From contig JABACO010000009.1 of the NCBI GenBank assembly GCA_013339895.1, forward strand, positions 10,428,813 to 10,492,812: 64,000 nt of DNA, in the 5' to 3' direction. This document shows positions 49,977 through 62,387 of this stretch, in pieces. The notes beneath the pieces were generated by a model. That model was not told the origin of the DNA, searched no databases, and worked only from the letters and a program-made list of their open reading frames with translations. The position numbers and the translations under genes are program-made. The first letter of the stretch is position 1. Each line of letters begins with the position of its first letter. The stretch comes from Ephydatia muelleri (lineage: Eukaryota; Porifera; Demospongiae; Spongillida; Spongillidae).

Positions 49977-52900
49977 TTAAGAAAGTTCCATAAACCCTGG
50001 GCTGTCCAAAAGAGGCTCTCGTAGCCGTGCAAACATCGGTATTACTTGTGGCTTTTCATTTACCCCCTCCTTCTTTTCAACCTCAGGATGATGTTGGCTA
50101 TCTGTTTCTTGAACTACACTAGGTGGGTCACAATTGACTTCAGCTGTTGGTGGTTCTGTACGATGTTTCTTGCAGAAAGCTCGGAGTTTTATCATCAGGC
50201 AAGGAAAACGTACCAAAATCAGCTTTCCCAGCACAAAAAAGGTTACTACATAAGCCACTCCCACTACTACCAGTACAAAGCCGAGCTCACTTTTGTGTGT
50301 TACAGCTTGCAAGCTGTTTGCAAAATCATGGAAATAGAGAGCTCCAAGAGCAAGAAGGAGAATGTTGCACTGATAGAAACTATCAAGGATATTGTGCACA
50401 GGAGATTTGTAAGGCTGCACAGACGCAGACAGGAAAATCTGAATGACCAGACCCACACCTAACAGGAGTAAGTTAGTGGGAGGTTCAGAAATGAAGATAT
50501 AATGAAATATATTATGCGTAAAACAAAGTGCAGTCCAATCCAGAAGGCAAACTTGTCCTTGAGTGGGCTCACAAAGGCATCATAGAGAGGCTTCAGTCTC
50601 CATATAAAACGAGATGTGAATGATGGTAGGATAAGGAGCAAGGGAACTGGGATGACAAAGATTACCAACAGTACCACAGTGACAACAAAAAGGACAGCAT
50701 GGAGAGGAGATAAATATTCTACATTGGGGTCTATGGCCCCATAGGAGAATTACTGAGCTTTTTCCATCATCTAGGCCATAAACAGTCACAGTAGCAAACC
50801 CCAGGATCTGAAAGCAGGATTGTGTGATGCTGTTGTACGATAAGATGATGAGGGTAGCGAGAAGCTTTGAAGGTGTGAAGCTGTTCTTGGCCAACCACTG
50901 TGACACTACAAAAGAGCAACTAGCCAGCCACACGAACATAACCATCAGAACGAAGAGGTAGATAGGAAAAACGAAGCTCAGCCCAACACGATCCAAAGGT
51001 GTCATCCCATCATAGAAGCATGTCTCAAACCCCATATCAAGATTGAGAAAAAATACTGGAATGAAAACCTCTCTTCCTGGAAGTCGACCAGTAAAATGGA
51101 CCTCGTAAGTACTGACAATGCTCACATAGAAAAGAAGCCCGTTGATGTAACCTTCTGATACAGTGATGTGGAGAAATGATATGATGGCGATGATGCCTAT
51201 CCCGGCAGCTGCAAAGAACACCAGCAGGCCCAGTGTGCTGTCAGTACACTTCATGCATCGGTTGGTGCTGAACACAGAGCTGTATCCTTCTTGACATCCA
51301 CCACACAGAAGTCCTGTGCGGTTATTGGCACATTGGGCATCAATTGCTTGCGGTAGAACCGTTACAAATCGAACATCGTCATTTTGGACTTCACAATAGT
51401 CAAACAAGCAAGGTTTGTATACTAATCCCGTTCCTCCCCGGCTATCAGGCCCTATCCACCATCCTTCCGTAACATTAAATAACTTCAGATCCTCGTCACA
51501 CGTTACCATGGAGCTAGTTGTGGCCTTGCTGCACTGACAATCTCCGCCGCCGTTTTCGGTGTACACAAACCCAAATAGGCACTCTGTCAGCGTTACAGTA
51601 ATAGGCGCGCTCTTAACAAAAGTGTCCACTGAGTACACAGTGACGCTCATTGTAACGTTTCTTTGACCGTAGACTTTTGCCACGGCGTTCGGTCTTTTGC
51701 TAGCCGTGGCAGAGGTTAGCCAGTAACCGGAGTCGCCTAGCTTTGGTACAAAATTGTCGAAAACTTGAGAGGTCACGACTGTTTGGATGGTCTGGTTGAG
51801 CATATCCGCGCTGCGAATCGCCAAAGTGAACTGCTGTCCGGGCATGTAAGAAGAGGCGACGGAGGTATTATCGACTTCCAGAAAACGCGCAGGTGTTGAG
51901 AAAACTACCGGCGTGTTGGGTTTCTGATCCAACTGGAAGATGATTGATTCTCTCGTATAGCACTTGCAAGACTTGGTTGATCAGCTGGGGAGATGTTTAA
52001 CGACTGCTTGAGTTGGACGGCCCACGAGCATACATCGAGAGTGGATCCGTAGAGGACTGCCCCCAGCGGCGCCCTGTTGTACAAAAATATCATAGAGATG
52101 TTGGTAGCGGTGAGGTTAAAGAAACCGACATTGTAAAATAGTCCGGGAACTCCCTAGGTAGAGGAAACAGTCGTAGTACGAATCGAACTCGGTCTGACCG
52201 AATGAGTAATCTGTGTATATGGCGCCACCACTGATGGTGGCCGAGTTATTGTAGAACGCAATGCGGGAGTTATTCTTGACCAGTAATATGGTCGTCGCTG
52301 AGAGATGGAGGGCGCCGCCCGTCAGTGCGCTGTTGTTATAGAAGACTACCTCCCCCTCCAAGACGATTAGTGAACTTGCGCCGCCAACGGCCGTCCCAAC
52401 GTTGCTAAGGAATTTACTGTCCGTAATGGTGATGCTCATCGCTACGACCTGCAAAACTGCGTTCGAACTGGAAGGGATGTCAACCTGCGCGCGATAGGCC
52501 ATCGTGTTGCCGACGAACACGCAGTTCCGTACGGTCGCCGTCAACCCTTGCTGCGTCCCGTGTCCCTTTTTCTCGATCATGTACACGGCCGCACCGCTCA
52601 AACCGCTGTTATCCTCAAAGCGGCTGCTCTCCAGGGCGAGCTGACCTGTGGGACTGACCACTGTCGAATACAGCGACTGGACGTAGATGCCGCCTGCGCT
52701 ATTTTGAGTGAAATTTGTCCGCAAGATCAGCATCGTATTTGAACGTTGGGATTCCGGCGATGTTCCGTTTCGAGACGCACCGGACGGGATAAGGACGTCT
52801 TTGAATAAACCAATGCCGCCGCCGCCGCCTACCACATAGGGAGGGCCATTTCTCGTGAACGCGCAGTCCGAGAAGACGATATGCGAGTCAGACGAACCCG

Positions 52901-53838
52901 CGTACCAGAGCACGTACGATCCACTCCCAATCGTAGCCTCGTTGTTGAAGAAAGTAGACCTTTGGACGTTGATATCAACTGAGTATCCACGTTGCGCGAG
53001 GCTGAGGGCTAGTCCGCCACCCGATGCGATTGTGTAGTTGTGACTTCGAAGCGCGGAGATTAGCGGGCTGTATACTTCGATGGAGATCTCAGTCCCGCAA
53101 TAGCAGTTGTACGAAAACGTGCTGTTATCGATAGTTAAGTTGACGGCGCCCTTGTTGGAGTCAATGCTGTAGTCCACATAAGTGAAAGACTGCCCCGCCC
53201 CCTACCGTATAACTCGCCATCAAGCCTAGACCACTGTACTTCACCAAACATTGACGATCCATGTTGAAAGAAAACACGTTGTTAGTAAAGCTGGACTCTC
53301 CTGCGACGTTAACGCCTACTAGGCCCAGTCCCGTGGTGTTCATGATGGTCACGTGGTCCATATCGACATCGGTACATGCTGGCAATTATCACGGCGAAGC
53401 TAACATCCTGCGTCAACTGTGTGAAGAGGTCGACCATGGTATTAATAGCAGTGTTCAGAGCAACGGCGTTAGAACCATTAAGTCCGCATCCAGTTATTGT
53501 GAGATCTTGAAACGATAGGCGAAGTGACGTTGAGAAACGCAAGCCCCAAGCCAGGGGCACACGTGATCTGCACAATTCCTCCCCCGTCCACCAATCAAAG
53601 AGACATCTGTTCACATCTCGAACAACGCTAAATGTCCGCACACAGTGGCACCCCGGGAGTAACCGGAGATAATCTCCAGAGGTGATATTTCCCAATGCCT
53701 GATCGATGGAAGTTACCGCTTGACATTAGACCCGCACGGCTGGGAGCAGGGAAGTGTCAAGGAGAAGGGGTTGACCGTTACGTTCCTACAAGAGGCAGCG
53801 GTGAAATACGCTAAGACTATAACCGCTGTTAGAAACAT
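49977..53838 (-). pseudogene. Beta-helix multi-TM receptor-like gene, copy A (multiple frameshifts)
   Basis: Homologous over its whole length to copy C (58378-62232), but broken. The ATG at 53838-53836 gives a distinct signal peptide (MFLTAVIVLAYFTAASC). Frame changes are evident near 53720, 53600, 53390, 53195, 52140, 51950, 50745 and 50470. Between them long open segments survive: 53177-52116 (ectodomain repeats), 51932-50580 (ectodomain end, CANNRTGLLCGGCQEGYS and first membrane helices) and 50456-49977 (last helices and cytoplasmic tail). No splice sites explain the breaks. Either a decayed gene or a poorly sequenced one; sites such as 53720 show single extra bases relative to copy B. It is head-to-head with copy B, with 155 bases between start codons. 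Confidence 0.75.
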
Positions 53839-53993
53839 CTCGTCTTTTGCAATAATCAGCAAGGTTTTGATGGGCGGGGCTCACGGGCGCTTCTGGAGGT
53901 CTCGTGCTCGGACCACAAAACTAAAATCTGACAGCTCGCAAAAAAGTAAATAAACGTTACGACCGCCCCTTCCCTCCCAGCTCATAACGTGCC
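53839..53993. promoter_or_regulatory. Shared upstream region of copies A and B
   Basis: 155 bases between divergent starts. It includes gatgggcggggctcacgggc and ggtctcgtgctcggaccaca. The same bases are found inverted upstream of copy C (about 62262-62370), so the control region is conserved among the copies. Confidence 0.6.
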
Positions 53994-56900
53994 ATGGCTG
54001 CACTTTTGGGCGTTGTCTCGATCGTTGTCTTGTTGGTGTGTCCCACCGCTATCTACTGTTCGAACGTAACGGTCAACCCCTTCTCCTCACTTCCCTGCTC
54101 CCAGCCGTGCGGGTCTAATGTCAACGGAACTTCCATCGATCAGGCATTGGGAAATATCACCTCTGGAGATTATCTCCGGTTACTCCCGGGGTGCCACTGT
54201 GTGCGGACATTTAGCGTTGTTCAAGATGTGACAGATGTCTCTTTGATTGGTGACGGGGGAGGAATTGTGCAGATCACGTGTGCCCCTGGCTTGGGGCTTG
54301 TGTTTCTCAACGTCACTCGCCTATCGTTTCAAGGTCTCATAATAACTGGATGCGGACTTAATGGTCCAAACGCCGTTTCTTTGAACACTGCTATTAATAC
54401 CATGGTCGACCTCTTCATACAACTAGCAGAAGATATTAACATCGCCATGGTGATTGCCAGCTGTACCGATGTCGTTATGGACCACGTGACCATCACCAGC
54501 ACCATTGGAATAGGGCTGGTGGGCGTTAACGTCGCAGGGCAGTCAAATTTTACTAACAATGTATTTTCTTCCAACGCAGGTCAAAACTGCGTTGGTATCT
54601 TTAAAAGCACAAATGCGAGCCAATCTCGGAATTATACTGTAGGGGGAGGAGCTTCGTTAATTTACGTGGACTACGTTGACCGGAGCAACAGCAGTCCTGT
54701 TAACTTAAGTATCGACAACAACACGTTCTCACAAAATTCCTATTGTGGGATAGAAACATATGTTGAAATATTTTACCAATTTTATCAAGCTTTCCGCGGT
54801 GTGAACTACACTGTTGGATCAGGTGGAGGACTTTCCTTCAACCTTGCACAGCAAGGATACCCCCTGTACATCAACGTGCAGAGGTCTTCCTTCAGGAACA
54901 ATTCAGCTACGTTCGGAAGTTCCGCCTCCATCTACTGGTATGCTGGTTTGCAAGACACGCACATCAATTTCTCCGATTGTGACTTCTACAAGAACGGCTA
55001 TCAGCAGTTCACACAAGGGTCGCTGGGACCTCTGGTCCAAGGAGGGGTTCTTGTACTGAAAGACCTTGTTGTTCCATCCCGCCTTTGGCCTGGCAACCTC
55101 AGTCATCCCAACACCTTGGTCTTCTTGAGATCAAAATTCACGTCCAATTCAGGATTTCTAGGAAGCGGCATTCTGATCACATCAGGAGTATTCTGTGATA
55201 CCAAACCTAGTAGATTCCATTGTACTGGACAGTTGCCAATTTGAAGACAACACAGCTACAACTGGATCTGCCCTGTACATATCTGAGAGCAAGTACAATG
55301 GACTGCAGGCAGGCCTGATAGTTACAATCCAGAACTGCACGTTTGTGAACAACACCATCAACCGATCTCTCGTTGGTGCTCCATCCGGAGTATTTGCCAC
55401 TGTGCAAGCTTCACTGGTAAACATCACCATAAGGGACTCTAGTTTCCTTGGCAACAACGGGACTGCTGTGGGTGGATTATCCTCGCTGATCATATTGGAG
55501 GGAGATGTGCGTTTCCATAGCAACACTGCACTGGCAGGCGGGGCTCTGAGTCTCGTATCAGCATCCATTGCCCTCGTCAAGCGAAATTCTAATATCAGTT
55601 TTGCCAACAACACAGCATCCATCAGTGGAGGGGCTATATATGGTGACTACTATTATGGCCAGTCAAATCTGGGGAGTAGTTACGATTGCTATATTCAATT
55701 CGACGCCATATATTTATCTTGCAACGTTGAGTACATGTGCCCAGACCTAACCACTTTCAATATCACAATGACGTTTTCCAACAACAAGGCAACACTTGGA
55801 GGATCCTTGTATGGGTCCACTCTTGACAGCTGCCCCTGGGCCACCCTCATCAAGAATCAACTCAACCTCAATGGATCCATTCTTGAATTAGTGTTCGACA
55901 AAGGAATTATCTTCCAATCTGGTCAGAGCCCCAACTCCTCATCCGTCATATCAACTCCAGTGAGTACCCTGGTTGTTGAGAACAGCTCGCTGCCCATCTA
56001 CATGCCTGGGCAAATGTTTGAGTTGAACGTTCGCAGCAGTGATCGTTTCAACCAGAAGGTCCCTACAATAGTCACGGCCCAACCTCTAGAAGCAGTGGTA
56101 GGTGACTCGGGGTATTGGCTCACGTCTGTATCGGATGTGGGGACCAAGGTCTATGGACAGGAGAACGATACTGTAAGTATTACGCTGTACTCAGTAGACA
56201 GCTTTGTTCAAAGCAACTCCATATCTGTAGCACTGACAGAATGCCAGTTTGGGTTTTATTTTAATCAGACTACCAGGAGTGACTGTCTTTGCCGAAATGC
56301 AGCAGTTAATTCCAAAGTAGTGTGTGACTCGAACCTGAAAGTTTTCAACATTACGTATGGACAGTGGTACGGTCCTGACCCAACAAACACTGGTGTAGTC
56401 TTTCAACAATGTCTTTCCGATTACTGCCTCCCCCGAAACATTACCAGCCTTGCCATAACAGTCAGACCTCAAGCCATTGATGCTCAATGTGCCAACAATC
56501 GTGCTGGTCTCCTGTGTGGTGCATGTCAGGAAGGGTACAGTGCTGTATTCGGCAGCAACCAATGCATGAAGTGTACTGACAGCACACTGGGCCTGCTGGT
56601 GCTCTTTGCAGCTGCCTGGGATAGGCATCATCGCCGTCATATCATTTCTCCACATCTCCATCTCCGAGGGCTACATAAACGGGCTCCTCTTTTATGCCAG
56701 TGTAGTTAGCACCTATGAGATACACATTACAGGGCATTTCTCTGCACGAAAGGTATTTATTCCTATCTATTTACTCAACCTGGATATAGGAATTGAGACG
56801 TGCTTCTACGATGGAATGACGGCATTGGATCGTGCAGGACTTGGTCTGGTCTTTCCTGCCTACCTCTTCATCCTGATGATCCTGTTCATCTGGCTAGCTG

Positions 56901-57848
56901 GCCGCTCTCATCAGCTCTCTGAATGGTTGGCCAAGAGCAACTTCACCCCTTCCAAGCTGGTTGCCACATTAATCGTGCTCTCCTACAACAGCATCACACA
57001 GTCCTGCATACAAATATTTGGGTTCGTGGAGGTTACTGTTTATCAAGATGACGGAAGCAGCTATGTTATTGGTCCATGGGCCACCGATCCCAACGTGGAA
57101 TATTTCTCTCCAGTCCATGCCCCCCTCTTTGTCATCGCTGTTGTGCTTGTTGTCATCTTTGTCATTCCAGTGCCACTCCTCCTAATCCTTCCATCATTCA
57201 CCTCTCATGTCGTTTGGGGCTTGAAGCCACTGTACGATGCATTTGTGTGCCACTACAAGGACCGATATGCTTTCTGGCTTGGTGCGCGTCTACTCCTGAG
57301 ACTTGCAATCTTCATCCTCTCTTCCTTCTTGCCGCCACCTTTGAACATCTTACTGCTTGGGATCTGCAGTTGCTCTGGTCATTTTCGTGTCTTCAATCAC
57401 CCACCCTTTCAAGCTTGCCTCCCAGGGAGCTCTCGACTCCTTCTTCCTAAGCAACATCCTCCTCCTTGTCACAGGCTCTCTCTATTTTCAGATGCTCGAG
57501 GTTACTTCTCAGTACAGTGACCTTGCAGAAAGCGTCTACTTCATTGTGGTGGTGTGTGCAGCTTACGTTGTCATGTTTGGAGTCCTCGTGTGGCACCTGA
57601 TCCTCCGATTCCCCAAACTGCTGGTGCTCATTCCTTGCAAATTTGTGCCCAAGGAGGTGGGGCCACAGGCAGATGGCCCGTCGTATGGGACAGTGGGTAA
57701 GCACGTGCAGTACAGATCAGATGAGGAGCTGGATGCGTCCATTGATGAACCGAGGCTCAAGGTGCATAAATTCTCAGAGTACCGTGAACCCCTGTTGGGT
57801 GGAGGCAGCGTGCGTCTTGAGCACGAGAAGCTAGTTTCAAACATTTGA
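53994..57848 (+). pseudogene. Beta-helix multi-TM receptor-like gene, copy B (three frameshifts)
   Basis: Starts MAALLGVVSIVVLLVCPTAI, identical to copy C, and stays almost identical for about 170 residues before diverging. Open segments 53994-55244, 55195-56709, 56606-57520 and 57357-57848 overlap in different frames. Comparison with C places single-base breaks near 55185, 56614 (one extra T in gctgcctgggat) and 57362. Without them the protein would be ~1280 aa with the same architecture: signal peptide, beta-helix repeats, CANNRAGLLCGACQEGYSAV, about nine membrane helices and a cytoplasmic tail. Only three breaks and otherwise clean coding suggest either recent decay or assembly errors. Tail-to-tail with copy C. 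Confidence 0.75.
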
Positions 57849-58377
57849 CCAATGAAATCATATTAACATTAATGTTCATCAAATGTGTATCAGTTTGTTT
57901 TTATGCAGATTTATCCAGTGTATAAATGTAATTTAAACATGTGTTCATGGGTCTAAACAATTGAATTATGCCACAACTCACAACTTTTGAATTGAAGGAC
58001 AACCAAATCATGTTTACAGCTGTGATAATGTCCTTTGTTGATTAACTGCAAGATAAAACGGTAGTCAGCAAATGAACACTTTTGTTCTTTCATTAGATCA
58101 ACTGTCCTGTTAAAACAGCAATATTAATGAGAATATGATATCTCATGTATTAGAGACCACTATCGGCATGGCAACCAGACACCGCATGATCGAATTGCAT
58201 ATGATGTCATTTTGCTCTTGTGCATTATGTTATTTGCTTCTTTGTAATTTTTTTTTTCGGGGGGGGGGGGGGGGGGGGAATGAATAAATGAATATTATTT
58301 ACACACGAAACATTAATGATACAAAAAGATATGATAAATCATTCCACTGCACATACAAAACATAGTGATCTCTCTTT
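57849..58377. other. Intergenic, between the 3' ends of copies B and C
   Basis: AT-rich with a T/G homopolymer patch (58248-58278) and aataaa words near 58284 that could serve either convergent gene. No gene seen. Confidence 0.5.
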
Positions 58378-61300
58378 CTACTCTGTCAAGTCATCACTTA
58401 TGCCGGCTGTGTTGAATTCCGAGAAAGTGACCTTAGTAGTCGCTGTTTGGGATTCAGGAGTTGGTCTGTTTGCTTTAGCACTGGTTTCAGGCACAGACCA
58501 ATTCTTGTAGGATGCTGTAGCCTCTGGCAACACAGACTGGGGCTTCTTGGACCTTGCCTTGCAAGAGCAACGGAGCTTTGGAAACCGAAGGTAAAAATGC
58601 ACCACAATGACAGCACATATCACAACATAGGCCACGCCCACCAGTACCATGAGAAAGGCAGTGAATGGAGACTGCACATTGGTGATTCTGTACGTTTTGT
58701 TGGTGGCATCCAGTCCTTGGAAGTACAGTGAGCTGATGGAGAGGAGGAGGAGATTGATGAGGAAGAACACATCAAGGCCATTGTGCACAGGTAACTTGAA
58801 AGGCTGTATCACAGATTTCAAGAAGACGGCACCCATTAGAACCACTCCAAGGTACAGCGTGCTGCCAGGAGGTGCAAAGAAAGAAGATATGGTGAAGATC
58901 ATTATTCGAATCACTAGACACACTCCCAGCCAGAATGTGAAGTTATCTTTAAATGGGTTGAAAAAAACGTCGTACAGTGGTTTAAATCTCCACACACCAC
59001 GTGAGGTGAACGAAGGCAAGATAAGGAGGACTGTCACAGGAAGCACGTAAATGATCAGAAGGACCACAGAGATGACAAACAGAACTGCGTGCTTGGGTGA
59101 AAAATATTCCACGTTGGGATCGGTGGCCCACGGACGGATAACATAGCTGCTTCCGTCATCTTGATAAACAGTAACCTCCACGAACCCAAGGATTTGGAAG
59201 CAGGATTGTGTGATGCTGTTGTAGGAGAGCACGATTAATGTGGCAACCAGCTTGGAAGGGGTGAAGTTGCTCTTGGCCAACCATTCAGAGAGGAGTAGGA
59301 AGCGGCCAGCTAGCCAGATGAACAGGATCATCAGGATGAAGAGGTAGGCAGGAAAGACCAGACCAAGTCCTGCACGATCCAATGCCGTCATTCCATCGTA
59401 GAAGCACGTCTCAAATCCAATGTTCAGATTGAGAAAGTAGAGGGGAATGAGGGCTTCCCTGGCCGCACCTTGAACTGTGGCGTAAGTGACTACAACACCC
59501 GAATAGAAAACCACACCCGTAATGTATCCTTCTGATACAGTGATGTGGAGAAACAGTATGACGGCGATGATGCCTATCCCGGCAGCTGCAAAGAACACCA
59601 GCAGGCCCAGTGTGCTGTCAGTACACTTCATGCATCGGTTGGTGCCAAACACAGAGCTGTATCCTTCTTGACATCCACCACACAGAAGTCCTGTGCGGTT
59701 ATTGGCACATTGGGCATCAATTGCTTGCGTTAGAACCCAACCAGTCACATTTCCATTGCAGTAGTCCAACAGGCAACGTCCGTAGACCACTCCCACCCCA
59801 TTGGGTCCTGGGCCAAACCAAAAGCCATCCGTAGTGTTAAAAACTTTCAGATTCGGATCGCACGTTACTTTGGAGCCCATGGATGCATTGCCACATTCGC
59901 AGTCCATGCTTGTCATGTTGTAGCTGAATCCGAAACCACAGTTCCCTAAACTGACTCTCAGTGACTGGCTCTGGACAAAACTGTCCAGTGAGTACACTGT
60001 GAGGCTTACTGTGGAGTTTTGCTGGCCATATACCTTTGTTGGAGTGTCAGAACTACCATTAGCTGTTGTCAACCAGAATCCTGAGCCACCCAGCTGTGCG
60101 GAGGTGGAACTGCTGCCTTTGGACTGGGCAGTCACCACTGTAGGAACAGTGTGGTTGAGGCGATCCACACTCTGAAGCTTCAGGAAGAACTGTTGCCCTG
60201 GCATGTACGAGAAGGCAGGAGAGTTGTCGACATTCAGAGCACTTGTTGTCGTAGCGATAACCGATGATGTGTTGGGCCTCTGATCTAACTGCAAGACAGT
60301 TATAGTCTTATTTTCGTTCAGGTTGTACAGTGCTTCAAGAATGGGGCAATTCAGGCAATACTTGTTCTTAATGTCTGCGGCCCAAGAACAGCTGTCCAGG
60401 CTGGAGCCATACAAGATCCCTCCCAGGTAGGCCTTGTTGTTTGAGAACACCACAGAGATGTTGAGGGCAGATAGATCTGGACAGGGCACTAGAGAGGTGG
60501 TGCACAGGACTATGATGTCATCAAAGTACATGAAGCAGTCATTGTAGTTGGAATCAGTAAATGCTCCAAAGGAGTAATCAGAGTATATAGCACCTCCGAC
60601 GTATGCTGTATTGTTGGTGAAACTGACTTTGGAATTGTTTTTCACTAGCAAAACTGTTTGAGTAGAGAGATGCAAGGCACCTCCAGCCACTGCCATAGCG
60701 TTAGCAAAATCCACCACTCCCTCCAGAATAATGAGAGAAGTGAGGCTGCCCACAGCAGTTCCAACATTGCTTATAAAGCTGGTGTCCCTGATGGTCATGT
60801 TCATGGCAAAGAGCTGGACTAGGGCAAGTGTTGAAGATGTAGAGCCAAAAAGGGGTTGGTTCACCTTGTTTCTAACTACAGTGCACCTCTGCATTTGCAC
60901 AACTAAACCGCTTTGAAGACCAGTTGCTTTCTCCTCGCCACCCAGAAAGATTGGTCCAGCTATGCCGCTGTTGTTTTCGAAATGACAGCCGTCAAGTGTG
61001 ACCTGGTTAGGCCGGTTGTCAAATAGCCTAAATGGTGTGGAGTACATAGAGAATACAAATACACAGCTTCCACTGTAGCCAGTATTACCAGTAAAATTTG
61101 TACGTAATACTGTGACGGTGTTTGGTCCGCTGGGCGGCAGGTTTGGTCGCAGACGAAAGGGGACAGCAATATCCTTTACGATGGCCAGACCTCCTTGTGT
61201 CACGAAGACCACGTCATTTTTCTTCAAACCCTGTATGCCATTGTTGGAGAAGACACAGTCCGAAAGCACGATGCTCGTGTTTTGCACACCTGCATACCAC

Positions 61301-62232
61301 AGAATGGCCACCGCGCTTCCAATTGTGGCTGTGTTGTTCTCAAAGGAGCACCGCTGCACACTGGTGTTGACACTGTACGCACGCTGCGCCAGGCTTAGAG
61401 AGAGCCCCCCACCCGCTCCCACATAGTAGCTGATATTTTGAATGGTCTTGATGAATTGGTACTCGATCTCAAAGATCAGCTCGGATCCACAATAGGAATT
61501 TTTTGAGAACGTGTTGTTATCAATGTTGAGATCAACACTGTTGTTGCTCTGGGCAACGTAGTCCACGTAAATAAATTGAGCTCCTCCCCCTACAGTCCAG
61601 TTTTTTGGCATTCCATAGTTGTCATCTAGGAGGAAGCACTGTTCTCCCATGTTGAAAGAAAACACGTTGTTAGTAAAGCTGGACTCTCCTGCGACGTTAA
61701 CGCCTACTAGGCCCAGTCCCGTGGTGTTCATGATGGTCACGTGGTCCATAACGACATCGGTACAGCTGGCAATCACCATGGCGATGTTAATATCTTCTGC
61801 TAGTTGTATGAAGAGGTCGACCATAGTATTAATAGCAGTGTTCAAAGAAACGGCGTTTGGACCATTAAGTCCGCATCCAGTTATTATGAGACCTTGAAAC
61901 GATAGGCGAGTGACGTTGAGAAACGCAAGCCCCAAGCCAGGGGCACACGTGATCTGCACAATTCCTCCCCCGTCACCAATCAAAGAGACATCTGTCACAT
62001 CTTGAACAACGCTAAATGTCCGCACACAGTGGCACCCCGGGAGTAACCGGAGATAATCTCCAGAGTTGATATTTCCCAATGCCTGATCGATGGAAGTTCC
62101 GTTGACATTAGACCCGCACGGCTGGGAGCAGGGAAGTGAGGAGAAGGGGCTGACCGTTACGTTCGAACAGTAGATAGCGGTGGGACACACCAACAAGACA
62201 ACGATCGAGACAACGCCCAAAAGTGCAGCCAT
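58378..62232 (-). CDS. Large intronless receptor-like protein, beta-helix ectodomain and ~9 TM, copy C
   Basis: 1284 aa in a single open frame. Signal peptide MAALLGVVSIVVLLVCPTAI. Residues ~25-820 are repeats of a parallel beta-helix kind: FTNNVFSFN, FENNTATIGS, FSNNKAYLGG, NNTAYVGGAIYS, with many N-glycosylation sites. The FxxN and GGAI/GGAL words recall chlamydial POMP-type repeats. Residues ~835-872 form a Cys-rich cap (CANNRTGLLCGGCQEGYS, then CMKC). About nine hydrophobic helices follow (first ~874-898, last ~1194-1218), then a ~65-residue polar tail. Probably a surface adhesion or sensing receptor; ligand and signalling are unknown and I know no named family with certainty. The lack of introns is striking beside intron-rich neighbours. 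Confidence 0.88.
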   Translation of the reverse strand: MAALLGVVSIVVLLVCPTAIYCSNVTVSPFSSLPCSQPCGSNVNGTSIDQALGNINSGDYLRLLPGCHCVRTFSVVQDVTDVSLIGDGGGIVQITCAPGLGLAFLNVTRLSFQGLIITGCGLNGPNAVSLNTAINTMVDLFIQLAEDINIAMVIASCTDVVMDHVTIMNTTGLGLVGVNVAGESSFTNNVFSFNMGEQCFLLDDNYGMPKNWTVGGGAQFIYVDYVAQSNNSVDLNIDNNTFSKNSYCGSELIFEIEYQFIKTIQNISYYVGAGGGLSLSLAQRAYSVNTSVQRCSFENNTATIGSAVAILWYAGVQNTSIVLSDCVFSNNGIQGLKKNDVVFVTQGGLAIVKDIAVPFRLRPNLPPSGPNTVTVLRTNFTGNTGYSGSCVFVFSMYSTPFRLFDNRPNQVTLDGCHFENNSGIAGPIFLGGEEKATGLQSGLVVQMQRCTVVRNKVNQPLFGSTSSTLALVQLFAMNMTIRDTSFISNVGTAVGSLTSLIILEGVVDFANAMAVAGGALHLSTQTVLLVKNNSKVSFTNNTAYVGGAIYSDYSFGAFTDSNYNDCFMYFDDIIVLCTTSLVPCPDLSALNISVVFSNNKAYLGGILYGSSLDSCSWAADIKNKYCLNCPILEALYNLNENKTITVLQLDQRPNTSSVIATTTSALNVDNSPAFSYMPGQQFFLKLQSVDRLNHTVPTVVTAQSKGSSSTSAQLGGSGFWLTTANGSSDTPTKVYGQQNSTVSLTVYSLDSFVQSQSLRVSLGNCGFGFSYNMTSMDCECGNASMGSKVTCDPNLKVFNTTDGFWFGPGPNGVGVVYGRCLLDYCNGNVTGWVLTQAIDAQCANNRTGLLCGGCQEGYSSVFGTNRCMKCTDSTLGLLVFFAAAGIGIIAVILFLHITVSEGYITGVVFYSGVVVTYATVQGAAREALIPLYFLNLNIGFETCFYDGMTALDRAGLGLVFPAYLFILMILFIWLAGRFLLLSEWLAKSNFTPSKLVATLIVLSYNSITQSCFQILGFVEVTVYQDDGSSYVIRPWATDPNVEYFSPKHAVLFVISVVLLIIYVLPVTVLLILPSFTSRGVWRFKPLYDVFFNPFKDNFTFWLGVCLVIRIMIFTISSFFAPPGSTLYLGVVLMGAVFLKSVIQPFKLPVHNGLDVFFLINLLLLSISSLYFQGLDATNKTYRITNVQSPFTAFLMVLVGVAYVVICAVIVVHFYLRFPKLRCSCKARSKKPQSVLPEATASYKNWSVPETSAKANRPTPESQTATTKVTFSEFNTAGISDDLTE

Positions 62233-62261
62233 GGCACGTTATGAGCTGGGGGAGGTGGAAA

Positions 62262-62370
62262 GGGGGCGGTGTAACGTTTATTTAACGTTGCTACTTTTTG
62301 CGAGCTGTCAGATTTTAGTTTTGTGGTCCGAGCACGAGACCTCCAGAAGCGCCCGTGAGCCCCGCCCATC
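62262..62370. promoter_or_regulatory. Upstream region of copy C homologous to the A/B intergenic region
   Basis: Inverted relative to 53870-53955: both contain the words for gcgagctgtcagattttagt, cgagcacgagacctccagaa and gcgcccgtgagccccgccca. This supports a common promoter that moved with the gene copies. Confidence 0.6.
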
Positions 62371-62387
62371 AAAATTATTGCACTCCC

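Noticed and set aside
52548-53037. Plus-strand small open frames opposite copy A
   Set aside because: Antisense shadows of the beta-helix coding sequence.
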